Shown: positions 40,943-49,287 of the stretch, in pieces
Numbering within the stretch: position 1 is the first letter of the stretch
Layout: each line of letters opens with the position of its first letter
Assembly (NCBI RefSeq): GCF_042650645.1
Contig: NZ_JBHSBI010000011.1
Span: 186,001 to 250,000 of the forward strand
Source: Nonomuraea purpurea
GTDB taxonomy: Bacteria; Actinomycetota; Actinomycetes; Streptosporangiales; Streptosporangiaceae
Reading direction: 5' to 3'
DNA length: 64,000 nt
Position numbers and translations under genes: made by a program
The notes under the pieces: generated by a model
Database searches by the model: none
Seen by the model: only the letters and a program-made list of their open reading frames with translations
Told to the model about the DNA's origin: nothing

Positions 40943-42414
40943 CCACGGCCACCTCGCCCACGTCCAAGGCCATCAGCGTCACCGCCGTGCTCATCGCGCT
41001 CGGCTCGCTGCTCGGTTTCTGCCGCGATCTGCTGCTGGGCAGGCTGTTCGGCGCGGACGCCAGCACCGACGCCTTCCTCGTCGCCTGGACGATCCCGGAG
41101 ACCGCCGCGCCCCTGCTGATCGAAGGGGCGATGGCCTTCGTGCTGGTCCCGCTGTTCAGCCGGGCGATGGAGGCCGGGGACGACCCTCGGGCCCTGGTGT
41201 CGTCGACGATGCCGTACCTGTGCCTCACGCTCGTGACGGTGAGCGCGCTGACCGCCGCCGGCGCGCCGTGGCTGGTCGACGTGCTCGCCCCCGGCATCCC
41301 GAAGGGCGACCTCGCCGTCGATTGCATGCGCGTGGCCTCGGTCACGATCCTGACGTTCGGGGTGGCCGGCTACCTGAGCGCGGCGCTACGCGCTCACCAG
41401 GCTTTCGCGCCGCCGGCCGCCATCTACATCGCCTACAACCTGGGGATCATCACCTGCGTGTGGGCGCTGCGGGACCAGGGCGCCTACGCGGCGGCCGTGG
41501 GGGTGGCCGCCGGCGGCGTCGGCATGGTACTCGTCCAGGCCCCGGCGTTCCTGCGGCGCTTCTGGCCGCCCCGCCGGCCTGGGCGCGGCGTGTCGCCGGC
41601 GGTGGGCGTGTTCCTGCCGGTCGCGGTCTTCACCCTGGCCCGCCAGTGCCAGGTCTTCGTCGAAAGGCACGTCGGCTCGTCGCTGGCCGAGGGGTCGATC
41701 TCCCACCTCAACTACGCCCAGAAGATCGCCCAGGTGCCGATGGTCCTGTCGCTGGTCGTGGCGACGGTGAGCTTCCCGCATCTGGCCCGCGCCGTCGCCG
41801 CCGGCGAGGCCGAGCAGGCACGCAGGAGGATGGCCGACGACCTCGTCAGCGCCTCGGCGATCGTGCTGCTCGCCACCGCGGCGCTGCTCGTCTGTGCTCA
41901 GGACGTCGTGGCCGTCCTGCTGCAGTACGGCGCCTTCACCGAGGCCGACACCGTCGCCACCGCGCGGATCATGCGGGTGTACGCGCTGGGGCTGCTCGGC
42001 CAGGCCGTGGTCGGGGTGGTGTGCCGCGTCTTCTTCTGCGACGCCCGCGCCTCCTGGTACCCGACCCTCGCGATGGCCGCCGGGCTGGCCGCGACGGTCC
42101 TGCTGGCCCGCCCGTCGTGGGGGGTCATCGGGATCGCCGCCGCCAACGCGGCCGGGATCACGCTGACCGCCGCGATGCTGCTCGCCGGGCTGCGCAGGCG
42201 GGTCATCGCCCTGCCGCTGCGCGCGACGAGCGCGCCGCTCGGGGCTCTGCTGCTGGCGGCCACGGCCTCCGCCGGAGCCGGATGGGGAACGCGGACGCTG
42301 ACGGCGAACCTGCCGGAGCCCGTCCGGCTGGCGCTGGCCGGCACCGCGATCGCCGCCACATTCTGCGCCGTCGCGGCGTGGAAGGGAACCATCAGGATGC
42401 GAGCTCGCGCATGA
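40939..42414 (+). CDS. MurJ/MviN-like lipid flippase
   Basis: This 491-residue polytopic protein of the MOP superfamily has about 13-14 helices. LGSLLGFCRDLLLGRLFGADASTDAFLVAWTIPE near the N-terminus is the MurJ/MviN signature (R-D-x-x-x-x-x-x-F-G-x-x-x-x-x-D-A-F), and ALLIEGAMAFVLVPLFSRAME-type sequence follows. Its place between a Wzy-like polymerase and a deacetylase suggests that it acts as the Wzx flippase for lipid-linked repeat units and not for peptidoglycan precursor, though the sequence is closer to MurJ. Coupled by ATGA overlaps on both sides. Confidence 0.88.
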   Translation: MTTATSPTSKAISVTAVLIALGSLLGFCRDLLLGRLFGADASTDAFLVAWTIPETAAPLLIEGAMAFVLVPLFSRAMEAGDDPRALVSSTMPYLCLTLVTVSALTAAGAPWLVDVLAPGIPKGDLAVDCMRVASVTILTFGVAGYLSAALRAHQAFAPPAAIYIAYNLGIITCVWALRDQGAYAAAVGVAAGGVGMVLVQAPAFLRRFWPPRRPGRGVSPAVGVFLPVAVFTLARQCQVFVERHVGSSLAEGSISHLNYAQKIAQVPMVLSLVVATVSFPHLARAVAAGEAEQARRRMADDLVSASAIVLLATAALLVCAQDVVAVLLQYGAFTEADTVATARIMRVYALGLLGQAVVGVVCRVFFCDARASWYPTLAMAAGLAATVLLARPSWGVIGIAAANAAGITLTAAMLLAGLRRRVIALPLRATSAPLGALLLAATASAGAGWGTRTLTANLPEPVRLALAGTAIAATFCAVAAWKGTIRMRARA

Positions 42415-43112
42415 CCGCCATGCCTCTCGTGCTCATGTACCACTCCGTGGACAAGTACGACGACGACCCGTTCCAGATCACCGTCTCCCCCGGCCGCTTC
42501 GCCCAGCAGCTCCGCTGGCTGGCCGAACGCGGCCTGACCGGTGTCTCGATGCGCGAACTCCTGCGCGCCCAGGCCGAGGGCGGCACCCGCGGCCTGGTCG
42601 GGCTCACCTTCGACGACGGGTACGACGACTTCATCACCGAGGTCGTGCCCGCCCTGCTGCGGCACCGGTTCACGGCGACGGTCTTCGTGGTCTCCGAGCT
42701 GCTCGGCGAGCACAACGTCTGGGACGCCGACGCGCCGCGCAAGCCGCTCATGGACGCCGACGGCCTACGCTGGGCCGCCGAGCAGGGCATGGAGATCGGC
42801 TCCCACTCGGCCGGGCACCGCTCGCTGGTCGAGCTGAGCGAGGCCGAGCTCTGGCACGAGGCGGCCACCAGCAAGGCGACGCTGGAGAACGTGCTCGGCG
42901 AGCAGGTGAGCGGATTCTGCTACCCGTACGGGCACGCCGCCGCCCGTGAGGTGGCCGCCGTCCGCCGGGCGGGCTACTCCTACGCCTGCGCGATCTGGAA
43001 GTCCGAGCACAGCGGCACTCACGCGCTGCCGCGTACCTACGTCGGCGACCGCGACGGCCCGCTGCGGCTGCGCGCCAAGTGGACGCGTCACCGGGTCCGG
43101 TGGGCTCGGTGA
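42411..43112 (+). CDS. Polysaccharide deacetylase (CE4/NodB-type)
   Basis: This 233-residue NodB-homology enzyme carries PLVLMYHSV at the start and LVGLTFDDGYDDF, the T-F-D-D-G metal motif 1. IGSHSAGHRSL supplies H-S-x-x-H motif 2 with both metal histidines, and FCYPYGH is motif 3. It removes N- or O-acetyl groups from the nascent or finished polymer. No signal peptide is visible, so it may act on cytoplasmic lipid-linked units or be held at the membrane by partners. Overlaps the genes on both sides by four bases. Confidence 0.92.
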   Translation: MTAMPLVLMYHSVDKYDDDPFQITVSPGRFAQQLRWLAERGLTGVSMRELLRAQAEGGTRGLVGLTFDDGYDDFITEVVPALLRHRFTATVFVVSELLGEHNVWDADAPRKPLMDADGLRWAAEQGMEIGSHSAGHRSLVELSEAELWHEAATSKATLENVLGEQVSGFCYPYGHAAAREVAAVRRAGYSYACAIWKSEHSGTHALPRTYVGDRDGPLRLRAKWTRHRVRWAR

Positions 43113-44203
43113 GGGTTCTTCACGTGATCACCGGTCTGGCGGCGGGCGGCGCGGAGCAGCAGTTGCGCTGCCTGCTGCCGCATCTGCGGGCCCGATGCGA
43201 GGTGGCGGTGCTCACCGGGCACGGCGTGGTCGCGGACGCCATCGAGCGCACGGGCGTGCCCATCCACCACATCGGCATGCGCGGCAACAGGGACCTGCGC
43301 GCCGTCGGCCGGCTGGCCCGGCTCATGCGCAAGCACCGCTACGAGGTGGTGCACGCCCACCTGTACCGGGCCTGCGTGTACGGCAGGCTGGCGGCGCGGC
43401 TGGCGAATGTGCCGGCGATAGTGGCGACCGAACACTCGATCGGGCACGAGCACATCGAGGGACGCCGCCTGTCCCGCCCCATCAGGGCGCTGTACCTGGC
43501 CAGTGAGCTGCTCGGAGACCTCACCGTGGCGGTCTCGCCGTCCGTCGCCGACCGGCTGTCGAAATGGGGCATCCCCCGTGACCGCATCGTGGTGATCCCC
43601 AACGGCGTCGACCGGGCGGCGTTCGGCTTCGACCCCGCCCTGCGCCGCTCCACCCGGGAGCGGCTGGGCCTGGCCGAGGACGCGTTCGTGATCGGCGGGG
43701 TCGGCCGCCTGGAGCCGGGCAAGCGCTTCGACCTGCTGGTCGAGACGCTGCCACGGCTCGAAGGCGCGGCTTTGCTGCTGGTGGGCTCGGGTTCGTGCGA
43801 GCCTCGCCTGCGGGAGCTGGCCCGCTCGCTGGGCGTGGAACGCCAGGTGATCTTCGTGGGCGAGTCGCTCGACGTGCGGGGCCTGCTGTCGGCGATGGAC
43901 GTGCTGGCCGCGCCCTCGGTGGAGGAGACGTTCGGCCTGGCCGTCGTCGAGGCGCTGGCCTGCGGCCTGCCGGTCCTGTACGGCACCTGCCCGGCCATCG
44001 ACGACCTGCCGCCGGGGTCGGCTCCGGGAGCACGACGGGTCACGCAGGACGGGCTCGCCGACGAGCTGGAGGTCCTGGCCGCCCGTCCGCCCGGCCGGCT
44101 GCCTCCTCCCGACGCCGTCCGCGTCTATGACATCCGCCGTCAGGCGGAGCAACTGGAGTCGCTCTACACGCGCCTGCTGGGCGCCGCACCCATGGAGAAG
44201 TAA
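43109..44203 (+). CDS. Glycosyltransferase family 4
   Basis: This GT-B fold glycosyltransferase has 364 residues. The N-terminal domain begins VRVLHVITGLAAGGAEQQLRCLLPHL with the G-G-A-E/x motif of GT4, and EVVHAHLYRACVYGRLAAR follows. In the C-terminal domain, VGRLEPGKRFDLLVETLP and the nucleotide-sugar-binding E-x7-E region (SVEETFGLAVVEALACGLPVLYG) are clear. It transfers a sugar from an activated donor to the lipid-linked repeat unit. The GTG at 43109 overlaps the deacetylase stop (GTGA); an upstream GTG at 43079 is less likely. Confidence 0.92.
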   Translation: MRVLHVITGLAAGGAEQQLRCLLPHLRARCEVAVLTGHGVVADAIERTGVPIHHIGMRGNRDLRAVGRLARLMRKHRYEVVHAHLYRACVYGRLAARLANVPAIVATEHSIGHEHIEGRRLSRPIRALYLASELLGDLTVAVSPSVADRLSKWGIPRDRIVVIPNGVDRAAFGFDPALRRSTRERLGLAEDAFVIGGVGRLEPGKRFDLLVETLPRLEGAALLLVGSGSCEPRLRELARSLGVERQVIFVGESLDVRGLLSAMDVLAAPSVEETFGLAVVEALACGLPVLYGTCPAIDDLPPGSAPGARRVTQDGLADELEVLAARPPGRLPPPDAVRVYDIRRQAEQLESLYTRLLGAAPMEK

Positions 44204-44205
44204 CG

Positions 44206-44781
44206 ATGACATGGACATGGACCCGGATCACCGGCCTGCTCATACGCTGGTGGCTGCCGTTGTCGCTGACGCTCGGCATGTCCGCCGGGATCGTGTGGAC
44301 GCTGACCAGGGATGTCGTCTACGCCGCCGACGCCTACGTCGTGGTGGTGGCGGGCGGCGACCCGGCGCAGGCGGCCGACTTCGCCGCCGCCTACGCCCGC
44401 ATCTCCGCCCATCCCGGCCTGCTCTCCAGTGAGAAGGCCGAGCAGGACGCCTTGAGCGTGGCGGCCTCGCCGGACACTCCGCTGCTGCGGCTCAGCTCCA
44501 CGGGAGCCAACGGATGGCAGGCGGCCGACCGCGTCAACCGGGCGGCAGGCACGCTCATCGCCTACGCCAACGCCCACACCACCGACACTCGCGTCCGGCT
44601 GGCCTCCTTCGCCAGCGCGGCGCCGCCGATGTATCCCGCGACGCCCGCGCTGCCGCTCAGCATGGCCCTCGGCGCCGGCGGAGCGGCCCTGGTGGCCGGC
44701 ATCATCCGCCTGGCCGCGACGCCGGCCCGCCAGGAAACCCGGCGCGAATCGGCGCCCGCGTTGAGCGGGGCGCAGGCGTGA
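44206..44781 (+). CDS. Wzz-like chain-length/polysaccharide co-polymerase membrane protein
   Basis: This 191-residue protein has one membrane helix near each end: RWWLPLSLTLGMSAGIVWTLTRD (about 14-36) and LPLSMALGAGGAALVAGIIRLA (about 147-168). An extracytoplasmic middle of about 110 residues lies between them. That two-helix arrangement, the YAADAYVVVVAGGDP start of the outer region and a Pro before helix 2 (PATPALPLS) match Wzz/PCP proteins that set polymer length. No cytoplasmic tyrosine kinase domain is attached. The loop is short for the family. Position inside the operon supports the call. Confidence 0.72.
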   Translation: MTWTWTRITGLLIRWWLPLSLTLGMSAGIVWTLTRDVVYAADAYVVVVAGGDPAQAADFAAAYARISAHPGLLSSEKAEQDALSVAASPDTPLLRLSSTGANGWQAADRVNRAAGTLIAYANAHTTDTRVRLASFASAAPPMYPATPALPLSMALGAGGAALVAGIIRLAATPARQETRRESAPALSGAQA

Positions 44782-45902
44782 GCACCACCACCTCACGCTC
44801 CTCGCGGCTCACTCTGCGGGTCGCCAAGAAGAGCGAGGAACTGGCCGCGCTGTCGGCGGAATGGGCGGATCTGTACGCGCGCAGCTCGATCGCCACCCCG
44901 TTCCAGTCGTACGGCTGGATCTGCTCCTGGTGGCACGGCTACGGAACCCCGGGACGGCTGCGCGTGTTCCTGGCACGCCGGGACGGGCGGCTGGTCGCGG
45001 CCGCGCCGTTCAGGCTGGAGCACCGGCTGGGCTGCCGGGTGCTGACACCCGTCGGCGGGGACCAGTCGGACTTCACGGACATCGTGGTGGACGACTCCGA
45101 GGGGGACGCGGGCCTGCGCGAGCTGCGGGCCAGAATGCTCGCCCAGCCGGGCTGGGACGTGATCGACCTGCCCGAGGCGCGGCCCGGCTCGGCGGTCCGC
45201 CGGCTGGCCGACCTCTGGGACGGCCTGGCCTGGACCCGGCCCTCCTCCACCTGTCTCCAACTGCCCGGCCGGCCCCTTGAGCAGGTGCTCGCCGAACTCC
45301 ACGGGCCTCGGGCACGCCGGCTGCGCACGGGGATGCGCAAGCTCGACACGGTTGACCTGTCAGTGGTGGCCGTCGACGCCGACGGAGTCGAACGCGCGGT
45401 GGCCGAGCTGCTGCGCCTGCACGCCATGCAGTGGCAGAGCCGGGCCATCAACGTCCATCACACGCAGCCGCGATTCATGGAGCACCTGGCCAGAGCCGCG
45501 CAGTGGCTGGTGGGCCAGAAGCACGCGGTGTTGTGGGAGTACCGCCTGCGCGGGCGGCTGCTGGCGTGCGACTTCTCGCTGATCGGCAAGGACTTCGTGG
45601 GCGGCTACCTGTACGGGGTCCATCCGGATCTGCGCACCGAGGTCGACGTTCTGACCATGATGTTGCGGCAGAACCTCGCCGAGGCCCACCGGCTGGGCAA
45701 ACCCGTGCTCAGCATGCTGCGCGGGGACGAGCCGTACAAGACGAAGTACGGATGCGAGGCCGTCGTGAACCAGCGCGTGATGCTCGGGCGCGGTGCCAGA
45801 GCCGCCGTCTACGCGACCGGCGAGAGCATGCGCGCCGCCGGCCGGGAGCTGGTGAAGCGGCGCTTCCCGCATCTGGTGGAGAGGGTTTCGGCATGGCGTT
45901 GA
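44778..45902 (+). CDS. GNAT-fold acyltransferase, CelD/BcsL (FemAB-like) family
   Basis: This 374-residue cytosolic protein has two tandem GNAT-like halves. The N-terminal segment WADLYARSSIATPFQSYGWICSWWHGYG is the CelD/BcsL signature. The Acetyltransf_6 half includes VLWEYRLRGRLLACDFSLIGKDFVGGYLYGVHPDL, then VLSMLRGDEPYKTKYGCE near the end. Members add acyl or aminoacyl groups to polysaccharide precursors in exopolysaccharide and cellulose loci. GTG start overlapping the Wzz-like stop (GTGA), and a 10-base overlap with the next glycosyltransferase. Confidence 0.85.
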   Translation: MSTTTSRSSRLTLRVAKKSEELAALSAEWADLYARSSIATPFQSYGWICSWWHGYGTPGRLRVFLARRDGRLVAAAPFRLEHRLGCRVLTPVGGDQSDFTDIVVDDSEGDAGLRELRARMLAQPGWDVIDLPEARPGSAVRRLADLWDGLAWTRPSSTCLQLPGRPLEQVLAELHGPRARRLRTGMRKLDTVDLSVVAVDADGVERAVAELLRLHAMQWQSRAINVHHTQPRFMEHLARAAQWLVGQKHAVLWEYRLRGRLLACDFSLIGKDFVGGYLYGVHPDLRTEVDVLTMMLRQNLAEAHRLGKPVLSMLRGDEPYKTKYGCEAVVNQRVMLGRGARAAVYATGESMRAAGRELVKRRFPHLVERVSAWR

Positions 45903-47104
45903 CGCCGAGTGTCCTGCACGTCACGCAGCCGGTGGACGGCGGCGTGGGGGCGTACGTGGCCACGGCCGCCGCCGATCAGGCTCGGCGAGGCTGGCGGGTC
46001 GCGGTCGCCTGCCCGCGCACCGGCCCGCTGGCCGATGAGCTGGAGCGCCTGGGCGTGCCCCGGCTCGACTGGACGGCCGGCCGCGCGCCGGGGGTCGCCG
46101 ACGTCGGACGGGCGGCACGGCTGCGGCGGATCGTCCGCGATTTCGGCCCGGACGTGGTGCACCTGCACTCCTCCAAGGCCGGGCTCGCGGGCCGGCTCGC
46201 GCTCAGAGGAGGCGTGCCCACGATCTTCCAGCCGCACGGCTGGTCCTGGCTGGCCGCCCGCGGCCCCGTCGCCGTGGCGGCGCTGGCCTGGGAACGGCTG
46301 GCCGCGCGCTGGGCCGACCGGGTGATCTGCGTCGGCGAGGGCGAGGCCGCGCTGGCGGGACGGCACGGCGTGTCAGGCGCCCTCGTGGTGGTGCGCAACG
46401 GCGTGGACCTGCGCCGCTTCACCCCCGCGGGGCCGGAGGAGCGCGCGGCGGCCCGCGCCGGGCACGGCGTCGAGGAGACGACTCCGCTGGCCGTCTGCGT
46501 CGGCAGGGTCACCCGCCAGAAGGGCCAGGACGTGCTGCTGTCGGCGTGGGAACGGGTCGCCGCCCGTAACGCGCGGGCCCGGCTGGTCGTCGTCGGCGAC
46601 GGCCCGATGCTGCCCGCGTTGCGGGCCCGCGCCGTGCCGGGCGTTCACTTCGCCGGCGCCGTGGCCGACGTCCGGTCCTGGTACGTCGCCTCCGACGTGG
46701 TGGTGTTGCCCTCGCGCTGGGAGGGGTTGCCGCTCACCGCGCTGGAGGCGCTGGCCACCGGCAGGTCGCTGGTCGCCTGCGCGGTCTCGGGGATCACCGA
46801 ACTGGTGACCTCGGACGTCGGCGCGGTCGTCGCGCCGGAAGACGGCGCCGCGCTGGCCGAGGCGCTGCTGCTCAGGCTCGGGCAACCCGGGCTGGCCGCC
46901 GCGGAAGGCGCGGCCGCCGCCGCGCTGGCGGGCTCGCTGGACGTGGGCGACGCGCTGGACGCGCTGGCCGAGCAGACGCTTGAGCTGCTGGGCGGCGCGA
47001 ACGGGACGGGCAGGGGCGTCGTGGCCGGGGGCTCGTGCGCACGCAGCCGTTTGCGGAACATCTCCGACGAACGCGGATTCGACGGGCACTGCCAGACGCC
47101 ATGA
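45893..47104 (+). CDS. Glycosyltransferase family 4 with extended 3' end
   Basis: This GT-B enzyme has 403 residues. SVLHVTQPVDGGVGAYVATAAADQARRGWRVAVACP and DVVHLHSSKAGLAGRLALR mark the N-terminal domain; VGRVTRQKGQDVLLSAWERV and SRWEGLPLTALEALATGRSLVA the donor-binding C-terminal domain (E-x7-E). The recognisable enzyme ends near residue 370 (LEQTLELLGG-like). The last 35 or so residues read through the complement of the GH26 gene and look like a lost stop codon. The gene therefore overlaps the opposite GH26 frame by up to 460 bases. Last plus-strand gene of the compact biosynthetic operon. Confidence 0.88.
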   Translation: MALTPSVLHVTQPVDGGVGAYVATAAADQARRGWRVAVACPRTGPLADELERLGVPRLDWTAGRAPGVADVGRAARLRRIVRDFGPDVVHLHSSKAGLAGRLALRGGVPTIFQPHGWSWLAARGPVAVAALAWERLAARWADRVICVGEGEAALAGRHGVSGALVVVRNGVDLRRFTPAGPEERAAARAGHGVEETTPLAVCVGRVTRQKGQDVLLSAWERVAARNARARLVVVGDGPMLPALRARAVPGVHFAGAVADVRSWYVASDVVVLPSRWEGLPLTALEALATGRSLVACAVSGITELVTSDVGAVVAPEDGAALAEALLLRLGQPGLAAAEGAAAAALAGSLDVGDALDALAEQTLELLGGANGTGRGVVAGGSCARSRLRNISDERGFDGHCQTP

Positions 47105-47994
47105 GGACAGTAATCGGAGATCGAGTGATAGAGCACGTTGTGACTGCCGATCCAGTCGAGCATCTCGCGCACGAAGGCGGGACGGTCGCCGTTGCGGAAG
47201 AGCCCCCATTCCGGGAAGGACATGGGTTTGCCGTGCACGGTCGCGAAGTCGGCCTGGGCCCGCAGGCCGTACGGCTGGTCGACGTAGTCGGAGAACTCGT
47301 GCCCCGGCCCCTGGTCGTAGCTGTCCATGCCGATGATGTCGACCGCGTCGTCGCCCGGGTAGCACTGCGTCCAGGGAATGGCGTCGAGTCCCCGGTTGGG
47401 GGCGAAGTCGAACAGGAAACGCTGGCCGGGCGTGTCGCGCATGACCGTCACGATGCGCCGCCAGTACTGCTTCCACGCCTCGGGGTTGGGCGCGCACCGG
47501 CTGGAGTAGGTCGTGCCGTTCATCTCCCAGCCGAGCACGATGATCGTGTCGCCGGCTCCGGAGGAGACCAGCTTCGAGGCGAGTTGCCGGTAGTGGTGGT
47601 CGTTGGCGCCGCTCGCGCCCGCGCTGAGCTGCTGGGACACGGCGTCGTCGGGCATTCCGCCCTCGTTCGGGGCGACCATCGGCACGTTCAACGCCAGGAT
47701 CCGGCCCGGGTGGGCGGATCGCCAGCGCGTCCAGGGGTCGAGGATGAACGCGCTTCCCTGGACCGACTCCCAGTTGTCACCGGGCAGGTAGGTGCGCCCC
47801 ACCGTCACCTCGCCGCTGAGCCACGACTCGAAGCTCGGCATGTGCCAGGGTCCGCGCCAGTCCGAGGCGAGGAAAACGCCCAGCGCCGCGTCCTGACGCG
47901 GGACGTAGAGCTGATCGCTGAGGCCGAGCAACGCCGCCACCGAACCGGTGGCCACCGCGAGCGAACAGTGCAGAAAGGTTTTTCTCGCCACCAT
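46645..47994 (-). CDS. Secreted glycoside hydrolase family 26-like enzyme with read-through Ser/Ala/Pro tail
   Basis: The 449-residue product has a signal-like N-terminus (RKTFLHCSLAVATGSVAALLG) and a GH26-type barrel (about residues 35-320). Key motifs are DTIIVLGWEMNGTTYSS (acid/base Glu in W-E-M-N-G), FLFDFAPNRG, DAVDIIGMDSYDQG, and KPMSFPEWGLFRNGD (nucleophile Glu in P-E-W-G). GH26 enzymes are endo-acting on mannans and related glycans. This one may trim or release the exopolysaccharide made by the surrounding genes. From about residue 335 on, the frame is low-complexity Ser/Ala/Pro sequence antisense to the glycosyltransferase gene, so the natural stop was probably near 47000. ATG 47994 has GGGG seven bases upstream. 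Confidence 0.84.
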   Translation of the reverse strand: MVARKTFLHCSLAVATGSVAALLGLSDQLYVPRQDAALGVFLASDWRGPWHMPSFESWLSGEVTVGRTYLPGDNWESVQGSAFILDPWTRWRSAHPGRILALNVPMVAPNEGGMPDDAVSQQLSAGASGANDHHYRQLASKLVSSGAGDTIIVLGWEMNGTTYSSRCAPNPEAWKQYWRRIVTVMRDTPGQRFLFDFAPNRGLDAIPWTQCYPGDDAVDIIGMDSYDQGPGHEFSDYVDQPYGLRAQADFATVHGKPMSFPEWGLFRNGDRPAFVREMLDWIGSHNVLYHSISDYCPHGVWQCPSNPRSSEMFRKRLRAHEPPATTPLPVPFAPPSSSSVCSASASSASPTSSEPASAAAAAPSAAASPGCPSLSSSASASAAPSSGATTAPTSEVTSSVIPETAQATSDLPVASASSAVSGNPSQREGNTTTSEATYQDRTSATAPAK

Positions 47995-48112
47995 CGCATA
48001 TCCCCAAGTGCCGCTTTTCCCCACTTCCTATACCCGGACGACGGCAATCCTGACATGCGACTCGCGACTTGCCTGATTCATAGGGTTCCGCGAAGGAGTA
48101 GGACGTAAAATC

Positions 48113-49273
48113 ATGCTCGATTGCACGGTCCCGGCGCTCGTGCTGCGGCTGGACTCCAATATCTTTCACCACGGGACGCTCGGCGCCATTCGTTCACTCG
48201 GCAGGGCCGGCGTGGAGGTGCACGGTCTTATCGAGGGCGGGCACGAGCCGACGTCCCATTCCAAATACCTGACGCGGAACCACGCCTGGCCCCGCGATCG
48301 GGACGTCGTCAAGGCCCTTATCCAGGTGGCCGAGAGCATCGGCCGCCCGGCGGTCCTGCTGGCGCTGGACGACGCGGGCGCCATCGCCATAGCGGAGCAT
48401 GCCACTGATCTACGCCCGTACTACCTCATACCCGACCAAGCGCCAGAACTGCCGCGTACGCTCGCCGACAAGCACCTGCTGTCGCACCTGTGCTCCTCGC
48501 TCGGGATCGCCCAGCCGGAGACCCGCCTGATCACCAGTGAAGGCGACGCCAGGGACGCGGTGGCCGACTTCGGGCTGCCCCTGGTCGCCAAGTGGGCGCA
48601 GCCCTGGCTCCTGCCCGCCGGCATCGGGCTGCGCAACACCAGCATGGTGCGGCAGGCCCACCAGGTGACCCACCTGCTCCGGCACGTGGAGGCCGGCGAC
48701 CTGCTGTTCCAGCGGTTCGTGCCCGGCGGGCGGCGCTCTGACTGGTTCTTCCACGGCTACTTCGACGAGAACTCGCGCTGCCTGTACGACGGGGCGGGAC
48801 GCAAGGAACGTGCCTACCCGCGGGGCAGCGGGCTCACCACCTACGGACGATGGCTGCCCAACCCCGTGGTGGAGAGCACGGCACGCGAACTGGCGGCGAC
48901 GCTGGGATACAGCGGGGTGCTGGACATCGACTTCCGCCACGACGCGGCCAAGGACGCCTACTACCTGCTCGACTTCAACCCCAGGCTCGGCGCCCAGTTC
49001 CGGCTCTTCAGCGACGGCAGCGGCATGGACCTGGTGCGGGCCGCGCACCTGCACCTGTCAGGCCGGCGGGCGGTACGGGGGCGAGCCGGCCACGGCAGGA
49101 CGTACGTGGTGGAGAACTACGACCTTCTCACCTCGGGCCCGAAGAGCCTGCGCGCCCTGTGCACCGCCGACGAACTCGCCTGGTTGTCGGCCGACGACCC
49201 CGGCCCTTTCCTGGCCATGGCCGGGCAAACGATAAAACGCGCTTTTACCCGACTGACCCGGCCACGGGTCTGA
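48113..49273 (+). CDS. ATP-grasp family ligase
   Basis: This 386-residue protein has an N-terminal pre-ATP-grasp domain (ALVLRLDSNIFHHGTLGAIRSLGRAGVEVHGL) and an ATP-grasp domain: LADKHLLSHLCSSLGIAQPETRLI, then LPLVAKWAQPWL (ATP-binding lysine), LFQRFVPGG, and the metal-binding end GVLDIDFRHDAAKDAYYLLDFNPRLGAQFRLF (the E/D-x-N-P-R motif). Members of this branch join an acid to an amine or make carboxyl phosphates. In polysaccharide loci they are thought to attach amino acids or similar groups. AAGGAG precedes the ATG. It is followed after 14 bases by a flavoprotein gene, probably co-transcribed. Confidence 0.85.
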   Translation: MLDCTVPALVLRLDSNIFHHGTLGAIRSLGRAGVEVHGLIEGGHEPTSHSKYLTRNHAWPRDRDVVKALIQVAESIGRPAVLLALDDAGAIAIAEHATDLRPYYLIPDQAPELPRTLADKHLLSHLCSSLGIAQPETRLITSEGDARDAVADFGLPLVAKWAQPWLLPAGIGLRNTSMVRQAHQVTHLLRHVEAGDLLFQRFVPGGRRSDWFFHGYFDENSRCLYDGAGRKERAYPRGSGLTTYGRWLPNPVVESTARELAATLGYSGVLDIDFRHDAAKDAYYLLDFNPRLGAQFRLFSDGSGMDLVRAAHLHLSGRRAVRGRAGHGRTYVVENYDLLTSGPKSLRALCTADELAWLSADDPGPFLAMAGQTIKRAFTRLTRPRV

Positions 49274-49287
49274 CAATGGAGGAAAAT

